Assembly: GCA_016801885.1 (NCBI GenBank) | Contig: CM028895.1 | Span: forward strand, 8,518,001 to 8,582,000 | From: Toxotes chatareus | Taxonomy: Eukaryota > Chordata > Actinopteri > Toxotidae | Length of the DNA: 64,000 nt | Direction of reading: 5' to 3' | Part shown: in pieces, positions 10,549 through 22,273 of the stretch | How the letters are laid out: every line of letters begins with the position of its first letter | How positions within the stretch are numbered: position 1 is the stretch's first letter | Translations under genes and position numbers: made by a program | The notes under the pieces: generated by a model | What the model was told of the DNA's origin: nothing | Seen by the model: only the letters and a program-made list of their open reading frames with translations | Database searches by the model: none

Positions 10549-12120
10549 AAACAAATTAAAGATCCAGCCAAATCAATAACCACAGTGTGTTAAAGTGCCA
10601 GGTCACCATAACACAGCAAACAGAGAAGGGGGCCAAATCTCATTCTGACAACCAATAATTACACAATGAATCCCAAATGAGGGGATTCATGGTTATTTTA
10701 ATCAGACATTGCACAACTTAATTTTTATCTTATGATAAACCCTATAAAGAAATTGACAGAAATAGAAAAGAAAATCATTCTTGGTGAAATTTCATTGAGA
10801 GGAGGATGGCATACATAAGAGGACCACAATATGGACAGGTTAAATATGGACAATATCCTCACTTGACTTTATCAGGTCAAGTCAGGATGAAAAAGAACAT
10901 TATACATAAACAAACAGAAGCAAAGGGGCAGAGCATTTATGCAAATAAAGTTAAAAGGGAATCAATGTTTTTTTTATGTTGATAGCACAAAAGATTTGTG
11001 ATTTTCAGGGATCCTTTTAGTCCTTGGGACCAGATGTCAAGGTAAAAAAACAACCTTGTGAGCTGAAAAGCTTCAAACTAACAACACACCATAAATGTAG
11101 GAATTATTTTCACACATTTAAAGCAGGTGTAAAATGGGGCCAGTTACCAAGAATATCGATAAAATCAAATGTAGAAATAATAAATATGTAATGCACAGCT
11201 GTAGAAAAAAAAAATTATCATTTTCAGATTATATATTTCAAATGAAATGATACAAGATCACAAAAACTAATTGGTGACATATTAATTAAAACTACTCATT
11301 TACATGTAATACTCTCAGACACATTGTGAATTATGCAAGAAATTAATAAAGCTAAATATGATCACCAAAAATTATTGACGACCACTGCTGAGGAAAACCG
11401 AACATTTGGCACAGAGGCTTCATTTTCTCTTCTCTGTGCAACATCTTTCTTGAGTAAACAGCCCAATTTTCAGGACATGTCAGGTCAAGTGGAAAACAAG
11501 TAGCCCTGATGATGATATATATTTTTTTGCATTTCCCTTGGAATAAAATGAAGACACTGTTATATTAGAAAACAGGAAAATGAAGGGTGACAAATGAAAC
11601 AGCTAAATCACTCAAATGGCTCAAGATAGAATGCTTTGCGCAATAGTTGACTTCATTTTCATTACAGACCACATTCACCAAGCATGTCAGCAGCCTAAAT
11701 GGTGCCGCTCAGTTTCACCAGCCCATCCGGAATTGTAATACACCTGTTGCAGCATTTCCAGCTGTTTTTCTAGGTCCAACCTGACCCCAAGTGTAAAAGA
11801 GGTCTGGCAACAACTGCCATTAAATAACAAAGAAAAATGGCACACTCCAGGTAAACATCTAATGGTATCGATCTAATGATGAACTGTTTTAAGAGTGCAC
11901 AGACGCTTTTGCTCACAGATTTAGGTCTATTGGCTCAAATTATTTGGCTGAATATTTATGTAAATAAAAGACAGAGACTACTAAACTGTCTGGATGTGCA
12001 CACTAGATAAGATGCCAATCAAGTGACCACTTTGGATAAATAGAGAAATGCTGCAAAATAAAGTCATTGTTACCTACATCTTCCATTTTTCATGCTTGTA
12101 AAGTACAACAGTGGGGAAAG
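10545..12120. other. intergenic, esr1 upstream region
   Basis: AT-rich sequence without credible coding potential on either strand. It contains a GGTCA half-site in AGGTCACCATAACA near 10595 and short ATTTA-rich stretches, but no convincing full estrogen response element or TATA box could be fixed. It should include the distal esr1 promoter and the end of the armt1 transcript. Confidence 0.5.
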
Positions 12121-12140
12121 AAAACCAGTCATTGCAATTC

Positions 12141-12146
12141 TTTATT
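12141..12146 (-). terminator. armt1: candidate polyadenylation signal for armt1
   Basis: TTTATT on the plus strand reads AATAAA on the minus strand, about 880 nt downstream of the armt1 stop. The AT-rich stretch from there to 13023 is the probable 3' UTR. Other weaker signals exist, so the choice is tentative. Confidence 0.35.
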
Positions 12147-13023
12147 AAATCAAACCCATTAATGAAAGTGATATGATTTTCCCCAATAGTGGGGACCTCT
12201 GAAGTACTAAAACTCACACTGAGGATTGAGATGACATAACTGTGTGCACAGAAAAAATCACTTTTATCTATGAAAATACAGAGGTTTGGGTTGCCATTTA
12301 AAACGAGTACATGTCGTCATTGTTAATCTTACTCTGCCCCAATAACAGTCTACCATCTTTCAAACTGAACAAAACAGTTATTAAATTATGTTATGATCTG
12401 CCTTAGGTAAATTTAAAAAGCTGTCTGCATGTTTTGATGCATGCATGCATATCAATGACACTGAGAGCAACTGTAAAACAACCTGAGCTCAGCTGAATGA
12501 AAATAAAAATAACAACATATTATATTATTCTTCACCCTCCTCAACTGCATGCAAAAACTAGGACAGAGATGTATAAAGCTCAGTGCTTACTCAATTTGAA
12601 CTCAATTATTGCGAACAGCATCCACATTAACCTGTAAACATTGTAACGTAAAACACTGAGCACAACACATTAGCTATCTGAAATATTTAACAAAAAAATA
12701 CAATCCAAAAAAAAACTTGATTTGTTATCTCTGAGGATAAAGTTCTCACCATAAATAATTGTTCTGTTCAAATCATGGGAAAACATTTAGATCCAAAAGT
12801 GCTTGCAAGTATGAGATTGTACAAATGTGTACTGACAAATGTAAAATTTTGGTAATGGTGCATTTCTGTGTCAAACAGGATGTGCTAATTGATGAAGAGG
12901 AACAAAGACACCAACAAACTCTTTCAACTTAATGGTCTTATGGCTTAAAAGGTATCTTCTGCTTATGGTTCTTACAATAACATTATGAATCCACATCTTC
13001 ACAGTGAGATCCTGTGTTAAGTC

Positions 13024-13806
13024 TTACTGTTCTGACTTTGGGCAGTAGAACTGAATGACAGCGTATTTGCTGCTGATCATCCAGTCCGGATCTTGGGAGG
13101 CGAGCTTCTCCCCTTGGCCTGGCCGCAGACCGACCTGAACATTGGCCTTGAGAGTCCTCAGGCTACACAGTGGCGCAGGCCCAAAACCTTGCAGTGCTGT
13201 AGCAAAGCCAACTGCGTGGTCCCAGTTCCTGTCCCCCGTCAGCTTCCTGTAGTTCAGATCACCTTTAAACAGCGCCAGGTCTGCCCCCTGCAGGGTCGCA
13301 TACAGGTCAGGAGCCTCAGCTGCCATGTCACAGAACTCATGGGGCTGTGTCCAGAAAGGATGGTCATGATAGGACCACACACCCTCCTTCAGGTAGCTCT
13401 TCCACTGGGCACCACTCTTGGACATCCACTTGTGATTGGCTGCCAAGGTCTGCTGGATGGTCCACTGAAAATCGTTAGCTGTGACGTCAGAGACAAACCA
13501 CGGGTAGCATTTGCCGTGAAAATGGATCTCACGTGCAAGGCCGGCGGAAACCAGGAAATCTGCTAAGACCAAGTCAGTGACTAACTCAAAGCCAGCGTTG
13601 TCTAGTACAATGTCCACTCTGCCTGCACTCATTTCCCCTGACTGTCCTGGCCTTTGGGCAGAAATAAGAGTTGACCATACCATATTGGAGTCATCCACCA
13701 AGATGAAGGGTTGTAGGCTGCTGAGGGAATCTATGGGACTGATCTTCTGTGAGTTCTCTTGGCCAGCAGAGATAGACAGGTCACACTTGTTCCCCCACAG
13801 AGAAAC
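13024..13806 (-). CDS. armt1: armt1 coding exon 5 (catalytic core, stop)
   Basis: A 783-nt terminal coding exon. The acceptor is CTTCCTAG|G and the stop is TAA at 13026-13024. It holds the DUF89 metal-binding and active-site region: VDIVLDNAGFELVTDL, PWFVSDVTANDF, HKWMSKSGAQW, FKGDLNYRKLTGDR and LRTLKANVQVGLRPGQ. The protein ends IQFYCPKSEQ. Confidence 0.96.
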   Translation of the reverse strand, partial: VSLWGNKCDLSISAGQENSQKISPIDSLSSLQPFILVDDSNMVWSTLISAQRPGQSGEMSAGRVDIVLDNAGFELVTDLVLADFLVSAGLAREIHFHGKCYPWFVSDVTANDFQWTIQQTLAANHKWMSKSGAQWKSYLKEGVWSYHDHPFWTQPHEFCDMAAEAPDLYATLQGADLALFKGDLNYRKLTGDRNWDHAVGFATALQGFGPAPLCSLRTLKANVQVGLRPGQGEKLASQDPDWMISSKYAVIQFYCPKSEQ

Positions 13807-15542
13807 CTAGGAAGAGTCAAATAATAAATATGGATGCGTAATATATACATATAATTTTTTTTTTCTTCAAGTGCTCATCTACCATAGCTGTAAGACACTG
13901 CACATTTTTTATTAGTATTGAGATACTGACCTGCAGTAGCTTGTTGAAATGCTCAAGCAGCTGATTCTTAGACAGCCCTTGCATGCTCTTGTTGATGCCC
14001 TCCATGTATGTGCACAAGACCATTATAGCCTGTTGCGACTCAAAAAAGCTTTGTGTCTTTCCCTCATTAAAGACGTCGTAGTCACTGACGGGGGGACTGC
14101 AATAAAAGCAGAAACTGAATCATGACTGGAGGAGAACAAGAACAAAGGCTGGACAATATATCAATTCTTTTCTTTATATCATTTACTAAATACTGTCATT
14201 TTTAAATAGTGCCATTTCCTTGAAGACTTGTTTTAATGGTGGGAATAGTGAGGGTAAATTTTGCAGTATGTGGTAAGAATATAAAGATTCCAGATTTTCA
14301 AATAATGTTTTCTGGACAACTGAGTGTGGAAGCACATCTTTAATTACCAGTGCTTGAGGTGCTGTGTAAATATGATCATAAAAATATGATCCTCTGATTT
14401 TGCTTATCTAAACAAATATAGCCAAATACCGCACAGTCCAAAAGACATTTACTCGAAAGCAGAAAATAGGACAGCAACAGTTCCCATTAAAAGATATAAA
14501 GGCCTCTCACTTGAGCCAGAGTGCCTCCTGTATTCTACGGTACATGTAGCACTCCACATAAAGCCATGGAGACTTAAACCAGCTGACAGACTCCTGGTCC
14601 CCCTGCAGTCCCTGCTGTCTCTGCAGGTACTGGTTCCAGGACTCTGTATCTTGCAGGCCGTCTGTCAATGGTAGTATTGGTTTGTCAGTTTGCAGCTCAT
14701 TTCTCAGCTTAGACAGCAGAGATATTGTTTGCTTCTCTGCCTGGATACCTTCCTGTATGAAAATAGCGAGGAAACACAAGCAAGACCAAATTCAAGTGTT
14801 CAAATGTGCTTTATAATTCTGGATGTAGTAAAATAAAACAACTTAAATTATGCTGGTCAAAAATTATTCTTACCTCTCCATATTCTTCAAAAAACTTGTT
14901 TTTGTTGCGATGTATTGTGTCTATAACTTTTATCAGGATGATCGGCAATCTGTCTTTTACAGTCAAATAAGCAAATGACCTGCAGAGAAACATATATCCG
15001 GGAGCATTACACAGCCACTTCTTTAAACTGGAGCAGGTGCATGCACTAATGTAATTAACACAACGTGAGTTAGCCCTTACTTTGCAAACATTTCGGTTGC
15101 GAAAATGCCACTTGCAATAGTAACGGTGTCGCCAACGAATATATATGCTTTAAGTTATCTGAGCCTGTTGGCAATAAGCTAATGTTATTGCTAGTTTGAA
15201 CACAACAATCTCATTAGCAATGAGCTAATGCTACTGCTAGTTTGAACACAACAGTCTCATTAGCAATGAGCTAATGTTATTGCTAGTTTGAACACAACAG
15301 TCTCATTAGCAATGAGCTAATGCTATTGCTAGTTTGAACGCAACAGTCTCATTAGCAATGAGCTAATGCTACTGCTAGTTTGAACACAACAGTCTCAACG
15401 TTATGAAGCCGTTTGATACAGCAGCGTAGTCAAACACATTATTTAACGTGGTAACAAAGTAGTTAACTGAGCTGTCAACATACCCAACCACTTTAGCAGA
15501 CAGCGAAAGGGGAACTCCTTGCACTGTTTGATCGGCCGCCAT
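13024..15542 (-). CDS. armt1: acidic residue methyltransferase 1 / DUF89 damage-control phosphatase family protein
   Basis: Orthologue of human ARMT1 (C6orf211). The family is a metal-dependent DUF89 fold reported to methylate glutamate side chains (including PCNA), with proposed phosphatase activity on sugar phosphates. Coding exons: 15542-15484, 14979-14874, 14752-14511, 14096-13931, 13806-13024, all GT-AG. The joined frame is 1356 nt (451 residues; human is 441 as I recall). The start MAADQTVQGVP has A at -3. Conserved stretches are SFAYLTVKDRLPIIL, LLSKLRNELQTDKPI, SPWLYVECYMYRRIQEALWL and LWGNKCDLS. The metal-site motif is LDNAGFE at about D260/N261, with SDVTANDF (D298) and KGDLNYRKLTGDR at about 372-384. 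All key residues are intact. It lies head-to-head with zbtb2 at a distance of several kb, and on the same strand as esr1, as in human. Confidence 0.96.
13931..14096 (-). CDS. armt1: armt1 coding exon 4
   Basis: A 166-nt exon. The acceptor is TTTTATTGCAG|T and the donor is CTACTGCAG|GTCAGT. It encodes PPVSDYDVFNEGKTQSFF through NQLLEHFNKLLQ and joins in frame to VSLWGNKCDLS. Confidence 0.93.
14511..14752 (-). CDS. armt1: armt1 coding exon 3
   Basis: A 242-nt exon. The acceptor is CATACAG|GA and the donor is GGCTCAA|GTGAGA. It encodes EGIQAEKQTISLLSKLRNEL through WFKSPWLYVECYMYRRIQEA, closely matching human ARMT1. Confidence 0.94.
14874..14979 (-). CDS. armt1: armt1 coding exon 2
   Basis: A 106-nt exon. 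The acceptor is TCTCTGCAG|G and the donor is TGGAGAG|GTAAGA. It encodes SFAYLTVKDRLPIILIKVID through KFFEEYGE, a strongly conserved ARMT1 N-terminal region. Confidence 0.92.
15171..15399. repeat. 46-bp minisatellite, about 5 copies, in armt1 intron 1
   Basis: Successive AGCTAATG starts at 15177, 15223, 15269, 15315 and 15361 give an exact 46-bp period over about five units. Units differ only by a few substitutions (TGCTACT/TGTTATT, ACACAAC/ACGCAAC). Each complete unit junction contains the inverted repeat TTAGC-AATGA-GCTAA, so the array can form serial hairpins. It ends about 85 bp from the exon 1 donor. Confidence 0.95.
15484..15542 (-). CDS. armt1: armt1 coding exon 1
   Basis: Encodes MAADQTVQGVPLSLSAKVVG, ending at the donor GGTTGG|GTATGT. 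The upstream start context is AAAG-ATG-G. This N-terminus is poorly conserved relative to mammals but the frame joins cleanly to SFAYLT in the next exon. Confidence 0.85.
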
Positions 15543-16680
15543 CTTTACAGCAGTGGGAGACGGTTCAAATTCAAACTTTATCGATAAAATTCCCAGGACA
15601 GGAACTAATTCAGGAACTCTGCTTGAGGCTTGACGGCGGTGGATTTTTTTTTCTAGACGTGACACAGCAAAGGAGATTATATCAAGCTCAACTTCCCCTG
15701 TTTCTGAAAAGAAACACCTTAATGTTTAATATTTCTTTCCTGGTTCCCTGTAGACTTCGATTTTATTTAGGATACGATGCCGCCATCTGGCGGGCAATGT
15801 GTAAACTGCAATGTTGGCAAGGTTGGCGTGTCCCATGCCCATGCGTGTTGTTACTGCCATTATATTTCAAAGATTTTGAACCGTGCCGTGTTTAATTTCT
15901 TTGACTGGCTTTCTGTAGCACAGATCCGCTTTCAGTCTGAAAGACTTCAAGTGGGTCTTTTCAAAGCGGGCCTTTTCTTTTGTGGATCAAAGAGTGGTGC
16001 ATTGCGCATGGCATTCGGCTGTTGCTGCAGCACCCCAGCATCCCCCGTTGTCCACAGCAACGGTCGTCACGGAGACATTGATTCGTCCTATCAGAAAAGG
16101 GCAGAAATCGAACCCCACCCCCGAGCCCTAAAGGCCTTTTGGCGGGAAAAGAAGAGGGGGGCGGTTGAATATGATTTTGGTGAAGAAGAGCAATTCTGTA
16201 GTGGGTTCCTGATCAAATACTAATATACATGAATACAGATGAACAGTATTTGTGCGCATACAGTGGTCAAGTCATTTGTATGTTGTTTATCATAGTTTAT
16301 GCAATATGTTGTAATAGTCTTGTAGAGAGTTACATGGTTCTGTATGTTAGTGAGGCTGTCGGTACCTATTTCCTTAGCAAAATGGCTGTGAATTCTGTCT
16401 TTTCTGCATTACCCTGTTACTAGTGGGGAAAAGAAAAAATGTATAAAAAAAAAACCAAAAAGGTAAGCACACTGGCGATTAAAATAGGCTTACCCCATGA
16501 CAAAATAATATTTAAAAAAAAAAAAAAAAAAAAAAAAGTCGGAAAAGTAATGACTGATAATGATTCTCTTTTTGAAGAACATAACCAATCGATTGGCTTC
16601 ACCCACGATAACTAGGCTGGAAAGATACGCGTATAAGCTAATTTTGGGGGTGTTTTTTTTTTTTTCCTCTCTCGGATTAG
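15543..16680. other. intergenic, armt1 promoter side
   Basis: Sequence upstream of armt1. The first 160 bp should carry its promoter, but no TATA box was fixed. The small plus-strand ORFs here (15623-16223) match no family I recognise and look like chance frames. A poly-A tract lies at 16513-16537. No RMND1-like exon was seen. Confidence 0.5.
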
Positions 16681-16900
16681 CCCCGGTCACTATGGGAACA
16701 CGGCGAGCCGTTGTCAGGATGTGGGGTCCTTGGAAGTGGGAGTCCAGCTGCGTCCACCTCCGGTGTTCATCCCCCGCCGGCCTCCCATCCCCCCGCCGGG
16801 CCCCAGCCTGGCCGGATCTGTTTTTCTAAACCGAGCGAGGAGTGACTCACCACTCCGGTTTCAAAACAGGCCATGAACGGGCGGGTGGGGGTGGGGGTGG
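16680..16900. promoter_or_regulatory. short GC/CpG-rich patch of unknown role
   Basis: A GC-rich block (CCCCCGCCGG, CCCCCCGCCGGGCCCC, GAGCGAGGAG) in otherwise AT-rich DNA, with an AP-1-like GTGACTCAC and G-rich runs (GGTGGGGGTGGGGGTGGGGGGC). On the minus strand GGAGTG|GTGAGT resembles a splice donor. It may be a promoter or an untranslated first exon; no protein is supported. Confidence 0.35.
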
Positions 16901-18990
16901 GGGGCAGGGCGCCAGTTAACGTTAAAGGTCCTGTTTAAACAGGTGTTTCAGCTCACCACACAGCCGTCTCATGCAACAGCTTTTTTTTTTTTTTTAACCT
17001 TTTAAGCAATTTCATGCAGACTACCATGCTGCAGTAAAAATCAATTTAGTGGGAATCAGTAGCTGGGAAGTCATGTGAAGGTTCAGTCTGCATCTGTTTT
17101 GAATAAGCTGTTCTGAAAAAAAAAGAAATCAGACAACGATTAAGAGGGCATAAGAAAGACACAGGGACAGAGCCAAAACATGAGTACATTGTTTTTCTAA
17201 TGGTAGAACATTATCATAAAAATCTATTGACTAGAATGTATTGATTTTAATGATGGAAAACAGTGAGCCAGAGTGGTAACCATTTATCTCCTTCTTTCAA
17301 TAAACCCCTGCTGTGGGCCTTTCAGCAAAGTAAACATGCTTTTATTTTGCTGTCATTACCATCTACTATTGCTGGACCACAGGTCTCAATCAATGTTTTG
17401 TTTGTGAAACATTTTGTTCTCCCACAGGCCTAGATTTTTAGTTAATTAGTCTCAGCAACATTGTGGACAGGATCACCTACAGCTCTGTTGTTTGTTGACT
17501 GGACATAAACTTTAAGGTCTCAAAGACATTTCTGTCCCCTCCTATTCTATCTGTCTCCTTTTACAGAATCTCCACCCATTCTCTGCCTGCCTAACAAGCG
17601 TTTTCAAGGGAACTATAACTTGCTTAGTCTGGACCAGTGGACTCCCTGTCCTAAAGCTGAAATGCAACTCTATAATGACAGGTCGGGATTGGTTTTAGTG
17701 TTTACACTGAGATAACATCCACCAACTCACTGATGTCAACATCTGATGACAAAATATTGATGTGACTCCAAAGTGCATTGGAGTGCAAGTCTTTCTACTC
17801 CTCATGTGCCTCTGGACAGCCAGTGTGTGGTTGAAATCCATTTCCGAGATCTCCACTTTTTCTCTTTACTGGTATACTTGTTCTTGTTCAAAATGGGTTT
17901 CCCATAGACATTTGAGTTTATCAGTTCCCAGCCTATTTTGACAGGCAATCCTTTGTTGTAATCACAAAATAACAGCTGTAAATTAAGAGCTCATTAAGGG
18001 ACTACAGCAAGCAGGGGTAATCTTTCACACAGAGGCAATGAGTCACAGAAACTGTGCCTACTGTTGGTGTGACTGGGTTATTAAAGGTTATTCAACCTAC
18101 AGGGGATCCATGACACTGTTTACAACTGGGGATTTAAATACATCTGACACTACTTTTGTATGGTACACAAGGGTAAACACACATTACTATGCACTAGTAT
18201 GTTACAGGAATAAGCCTCTTTTCTTGTGTAGATAGTGGAATCAATTCCCTCTACCATTATTTGCACTCTTTTAAGTAGGTGCTTGGAAATGAGTCTAACT
18301 TCACACTTTTTTTTTTACTGTAACGCATACAAACAACAAACCAGTATTCAACCAGTGACCAGTGCAGTCTGGCATTAATAATAATTCAAATCCTGCTTCT
18401 AAAAGTAGGTCTGTAAAATAAAAGCCTTGGTGAAAACCACCTTAGTGTGGTTTTCACATCGCACCGGTACTAAAATTACGTTCTGAAAGACAAAGTATAA
18501 AGCTGTTCCCAGCCAGGTTTACTTTGATACCACAGCTCATTAAAATTGTTAACAGAAATAAAAACCTTTTAAAGATTTTTTAAAAATTTATATTACTCCA
18601 GTAGTGTTAGTATTTTGACCTTGAATTTTGTATATATCATATAATTATTGTCAGTCATTAATTGTGATTCAAAAGGGGAAATGCCATTTAATAAACATGC
18701 AAATGTTCATCTCTAGGTTATGAATATTTTAACATTCGTGTTATTAAAGCTAATAAGCCTCGTTTTGATGTCGCATAACGCCCACGGTAGATATTGTTAA
18801 TGCAGCTAAGTAGGTGCTAACATTAAATATCTGTATACTTCCTTTAAACTTTGAGTCTTTCTAAATAAATAAATAAATGAATGAATGTGAAACGCCTGTG
18901 GGCAAGCAGTGTTTTTCGTTATTTCAGTGCGAGACGGTGAGGGACTACACTTGGGTGTTTTGTTTAACTTGTCGTTAACGGCAGGCGCAC
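16901..18990. other. intergenic, nothing recognised
   Basis: AT-rich stretch between the armt1 and zbtb2 5' ends. No ORF with family similarity, no tRNA and no clear repeat were seen, apart from homopolymer runs. Confidence 0.5.
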
Positions 18991-18999
18991 AATGATTAA

Positions 19000-19720
19000 C
19001 TACCACACGGTGAGTCAACATAGCTCTCAGCCGTCTATGTTCTGCCTCACCGGCTGTCAAAAAGCTGGCTAGCCGAGCGTTGATCTCTCGGCGGTTACAC
19101 AGTGCGGGAAATTAACGTTAACTCAACCGCCCCTTTGCTCAACGGTTTTTTTTTTTTTTTTTACAACGGCTGTTTTTTGGCTGGTTTTTACCCACAGTCA
19201 TGTGATTGTAACGTAAAACCCCTAACCGGAAAACACCGACGGACGACCCTCTCCGCCGCCAACGAATGCTGCGTTTGCAAGGAACAGTACAAGCTCCTGC
19301 GAGCCCAGAGAGGACGGACGAGTCCCCGGTAACAAACAAACAACGGCGACACGGCAAAGTCCACGGATTTAAGCGGTGTGCAGGTACGGCTGTTTTTAGG
19401 TACATACTCACCCTTTCGTTTACTGGCAGTGTTACGTTATTTGGCTACTTGTGTACGCTTTGGCTAACTGTAATTGTCACGGGGAAGTTAAAAGAAACGC
19501 GTTCGTGACCAGCCCCATCCCCCTTGCGTCTCTTGCTCTTTCCTCGCGCGTGTGTGTGTGTGTGTTGTGCGCGCCCGCCCGCGTGCGTGCATGTCCGTTT
19601 TCTCGCGCTAGCAGTAGCAACGGAGAGAGACCCGAAGCAGAGGCAGGAGTCAGTGTAGGCGCGCTCGTTTTTGTGTTCCCTTTGTAGAAGGCTCTATCTA
19701 CTAAACTGTTATTTTCTGTT
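19000..19720 (+). promoter_or_regulatory. zbtb2: CpG-rich probable zbtb2 promoter and 5' untranslated exon
   Basis: Local enrichment of CpG (CCGACGGACGACC, CTCCGCCGCCAACG, TCCTCGCGCGTG, GCGCGCCCGCCCGCGTGCG) after kilobases of AT-rich DNA suggests a CpG-island-type promoter. A plausible donor, GTGTGCAG|GTACGG, lies at 19383/19384 and could join the acceptor at 22092/22093 just before the zbtb2 ATG. The exact transcription start and exon extent cannot be fixed. Confidence 0.5.
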
Positions 19721-22092
19721 CCCATTATTGAACAGTTTTATTCCTGTAGCGTGTTAAACCTTCCTCTCACGCTTCACCCACAAGCGGTTTTTAACGGTGA
19801 ATAACAGAAAATCTCACTACGGAAGTAACTGTTCCACGTGTCTACATCACATCAGGGGCGGTGCTTTATTGTTGCAAACAAGTTAGTATTGATTAACATG
19901 GTACTGTGGCTAACTTTCTGGCTCTTATGAAACCAAGCTGGTCGATTGTGGCTCATCAGTAGTTTAGTTTTATAGTTTTGTTTTGATCTCTGTTGTGCCA
20001 AACATCTGGCCCACGCCACATGGGATTAAAGGACTTCACTGTATGCATCTTCCGGAATACATGTACAAAAACAAAAGACAACATTATAAATGCTAAGATA
20101 TTCTTTCAGATGTTCTTCTTTTAATATTTATGTGAAAGGAAAGGACAGAAAAGAACTGCTGCGTATGTACTGTTAATCCCATAAATGTTTTTTTTTTCTT
20201 TTAAATGTCTCATGTGAATGGCCAGCTCAATCTTTGGAGGTCATCAATATTTAAAAAGTCTGTATCTTTTTTTTAATCTTACTTAAGAAAGTATTGCACA
20301 GTTCACAGTAAAAAGGACACAAGACAATAGAATTAAACAAATTTTCAGTCATACATCACATTGAACAAATCGCTTTTGTTCTTCCAAACTGATATACCAT
20401 CCATATCCAGCTGGGCACATAGAGATCTTTGCATTTTAGATGAATGTTCTAAATTAATTCCTAAATGTTTTGGTTTAGTCTGTATATCATCAGTTGACTG
20501 CCCTTTGCTTTGAGCAAACACATTCACTGCACAAACAAATGTTGAGCCTTTCATTATTAAAAAGAGTACTGTTTTGCTAAATTGTGGCACTCAGGCACAT
20601 ATTCATATTACACTTTCAGAGAACTGAAAAGAACTGCACAACCAAAACTCAATCAAAATTTAAAGTACACTGAAAAAGGCATGATATGTGCATCATACCA
20701 TAATTCAAATAACATTATCTACTAAAGCTCTAGTGAGTTGTGATGAAGGAGCAACAACACAGCACGAGTCTGTGCAATTTAATGAAAATGTATGCTGTCT
20801 GTCTTATATATTAGGATAAGGCAGGGAAAAGATGAGTGACGACCATCATAAACACAGCCTTGAAATTGTTGGAAAAAAATGAATTAAAACATCTCTGACA
20901 AGATATGGAAACCTAGCCTTTTTCCTGGAGTGCTGCAATGCCAGCATCTTTGCACTCTGACCTCTCTGATGAAATACATATGTGTAGAGGGCTTTTGGGG
21001 TGTTTTTATATACAGCAGTGATACACAGAACTACAGAATTCTGATCTATTGGGGTTAAATTGGCCGATGAAGTCTCCAATACCTTCTGTCTTTAGACATT
21101 TCTTAGCCTGTGTGTGATGGAGAAAGGAGATTCACCCTGCTGTTTCCATTCTTCACTGAAAGGGGGGTAGAACCAGTTCTACCTTAGGAATGTGTGCCGA
21201 CACCCATAACCCTGATCATGTGATGGCCTGAAGCTCTCGTAGTCCTCCAGTGACCTTTGAGGTCAACAACACACATCTCATTGGTCGCGAGAATACATGG
21301 AGCACTGAGATTGAGTTTGGGGGTTTGGGCTTCATCAGAACCATATCAGGCAAAGTGATGTTTCTTCAAACAGTTTGGTGCATAGACAAGAACTGCAGAG
21401 ATATTGATATTGAAAACCAATTGAAACCAATTTCTATTGAAGTAGCAGGAACAAAAAACACATCAGAGGTGTACACAGAATAGGTTTTTTGACCATTGGC
21501 ACTGTAGCTATGTTCTAGAAACTTGACAGTTTTTTTCAATTTAAGGCTGCGTGTTAGTCCTATCCATGCCAGGGACTATCTGAGAATTGTATTGTGGAAA
21601 TTGTCATAAGAAGTCAATTAAGAACCATCTTTGTCTGAGTGCAAAGCTGTTTTAAAACTATTAACACAGCCTGTCCAGGAAGCAGCTTGAACCCTGTGGA
21701 TATATCATCTGTTTAAAAAAAATATCCTGTTCATAGTTTATTTAGAACAGTAATATTTTCCATGTCTGATATCCTACAAAAATTTAATTCACAAATAACT
21801 TGTTATATGTCCAAATACTCACTAGTACAATACAATGAACAAAATATATCAAGATTTTTTAGTTTTCCTAATCCATACCATTAGTTGGAATAATGTTCTG
21901 TGAAGTTGGTGCTGGACAAATTGTCTCTAGTGTCACAAAATAATTCTTCACTGTTGTGTTAAGTTAGCCTTTGCAAGGTCGTTAGATCACCCCTGTCAGC
22001 CTGACTCTTTGTGGTCACAATAAACTCTGGTCTCCTTCCAGACAGGAAACTCATTGCTCCATGTGTGTGTGTCTCTGTGTGTCTTTGTGCAG
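19721..22092 (+). other. zbtb2: probable zbtb2 5' intron
   Basis: AT-rich sequence without credible coding exons, ending in the T/G-rich tract and acceptor CTTTGTGCAG at 22092. It is interpreted as the intron separating the untranslated first exon from the first coding exon. Confidence 0.45.
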
Positions 22093-22100
22093 GTTAAAGA

Positions 22101-22273
22101 ATGGAGTTGGCCAACCATGGTCTTATCCTGCTACAGCAGCTTAACGCTCAGAGGGAGTTTGGCTTCCTGTGCGACTGCACTGTGGCTATAGGAGATGTCT
22201 TCTTCAAAGCCCACAAAGCCGTCCTCGCTGCCTTCTCCAACTACTTCAGAATGCTCTTCATTCACCAGGACAG
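22101..22273 (+). CDS. zbtb2: zbtb2 coding exon 1 (N-terminal half of BTB)
   Basis: The ATG at 22101 lies 8 nt after the acceptor TTTGTGCAG and has A at -3 (AAGA-ATG-G). It encodes MELANHGLILLQ through FRMLFIHQD plus two bases of a serine codon. Confidence 0.95.

Noticed and set aside
10595..10610. Estrogen response element in the esr1 upstream region (AGGTCACCATAACA)
   Set aside because: Only one half-site matches GGTCA; the other (TAACA) departs from TGACC at two positions. It is too weak to claim without binding data.
15623..16223. Plus-strand ORFs of 90 and 148 residues upstream of armt1 as the missing rmnd1
   Set aside because: They have no resemblance to RMND1 and no flanking splice sites, and their composition looks like chance reading of non-coding DNA.
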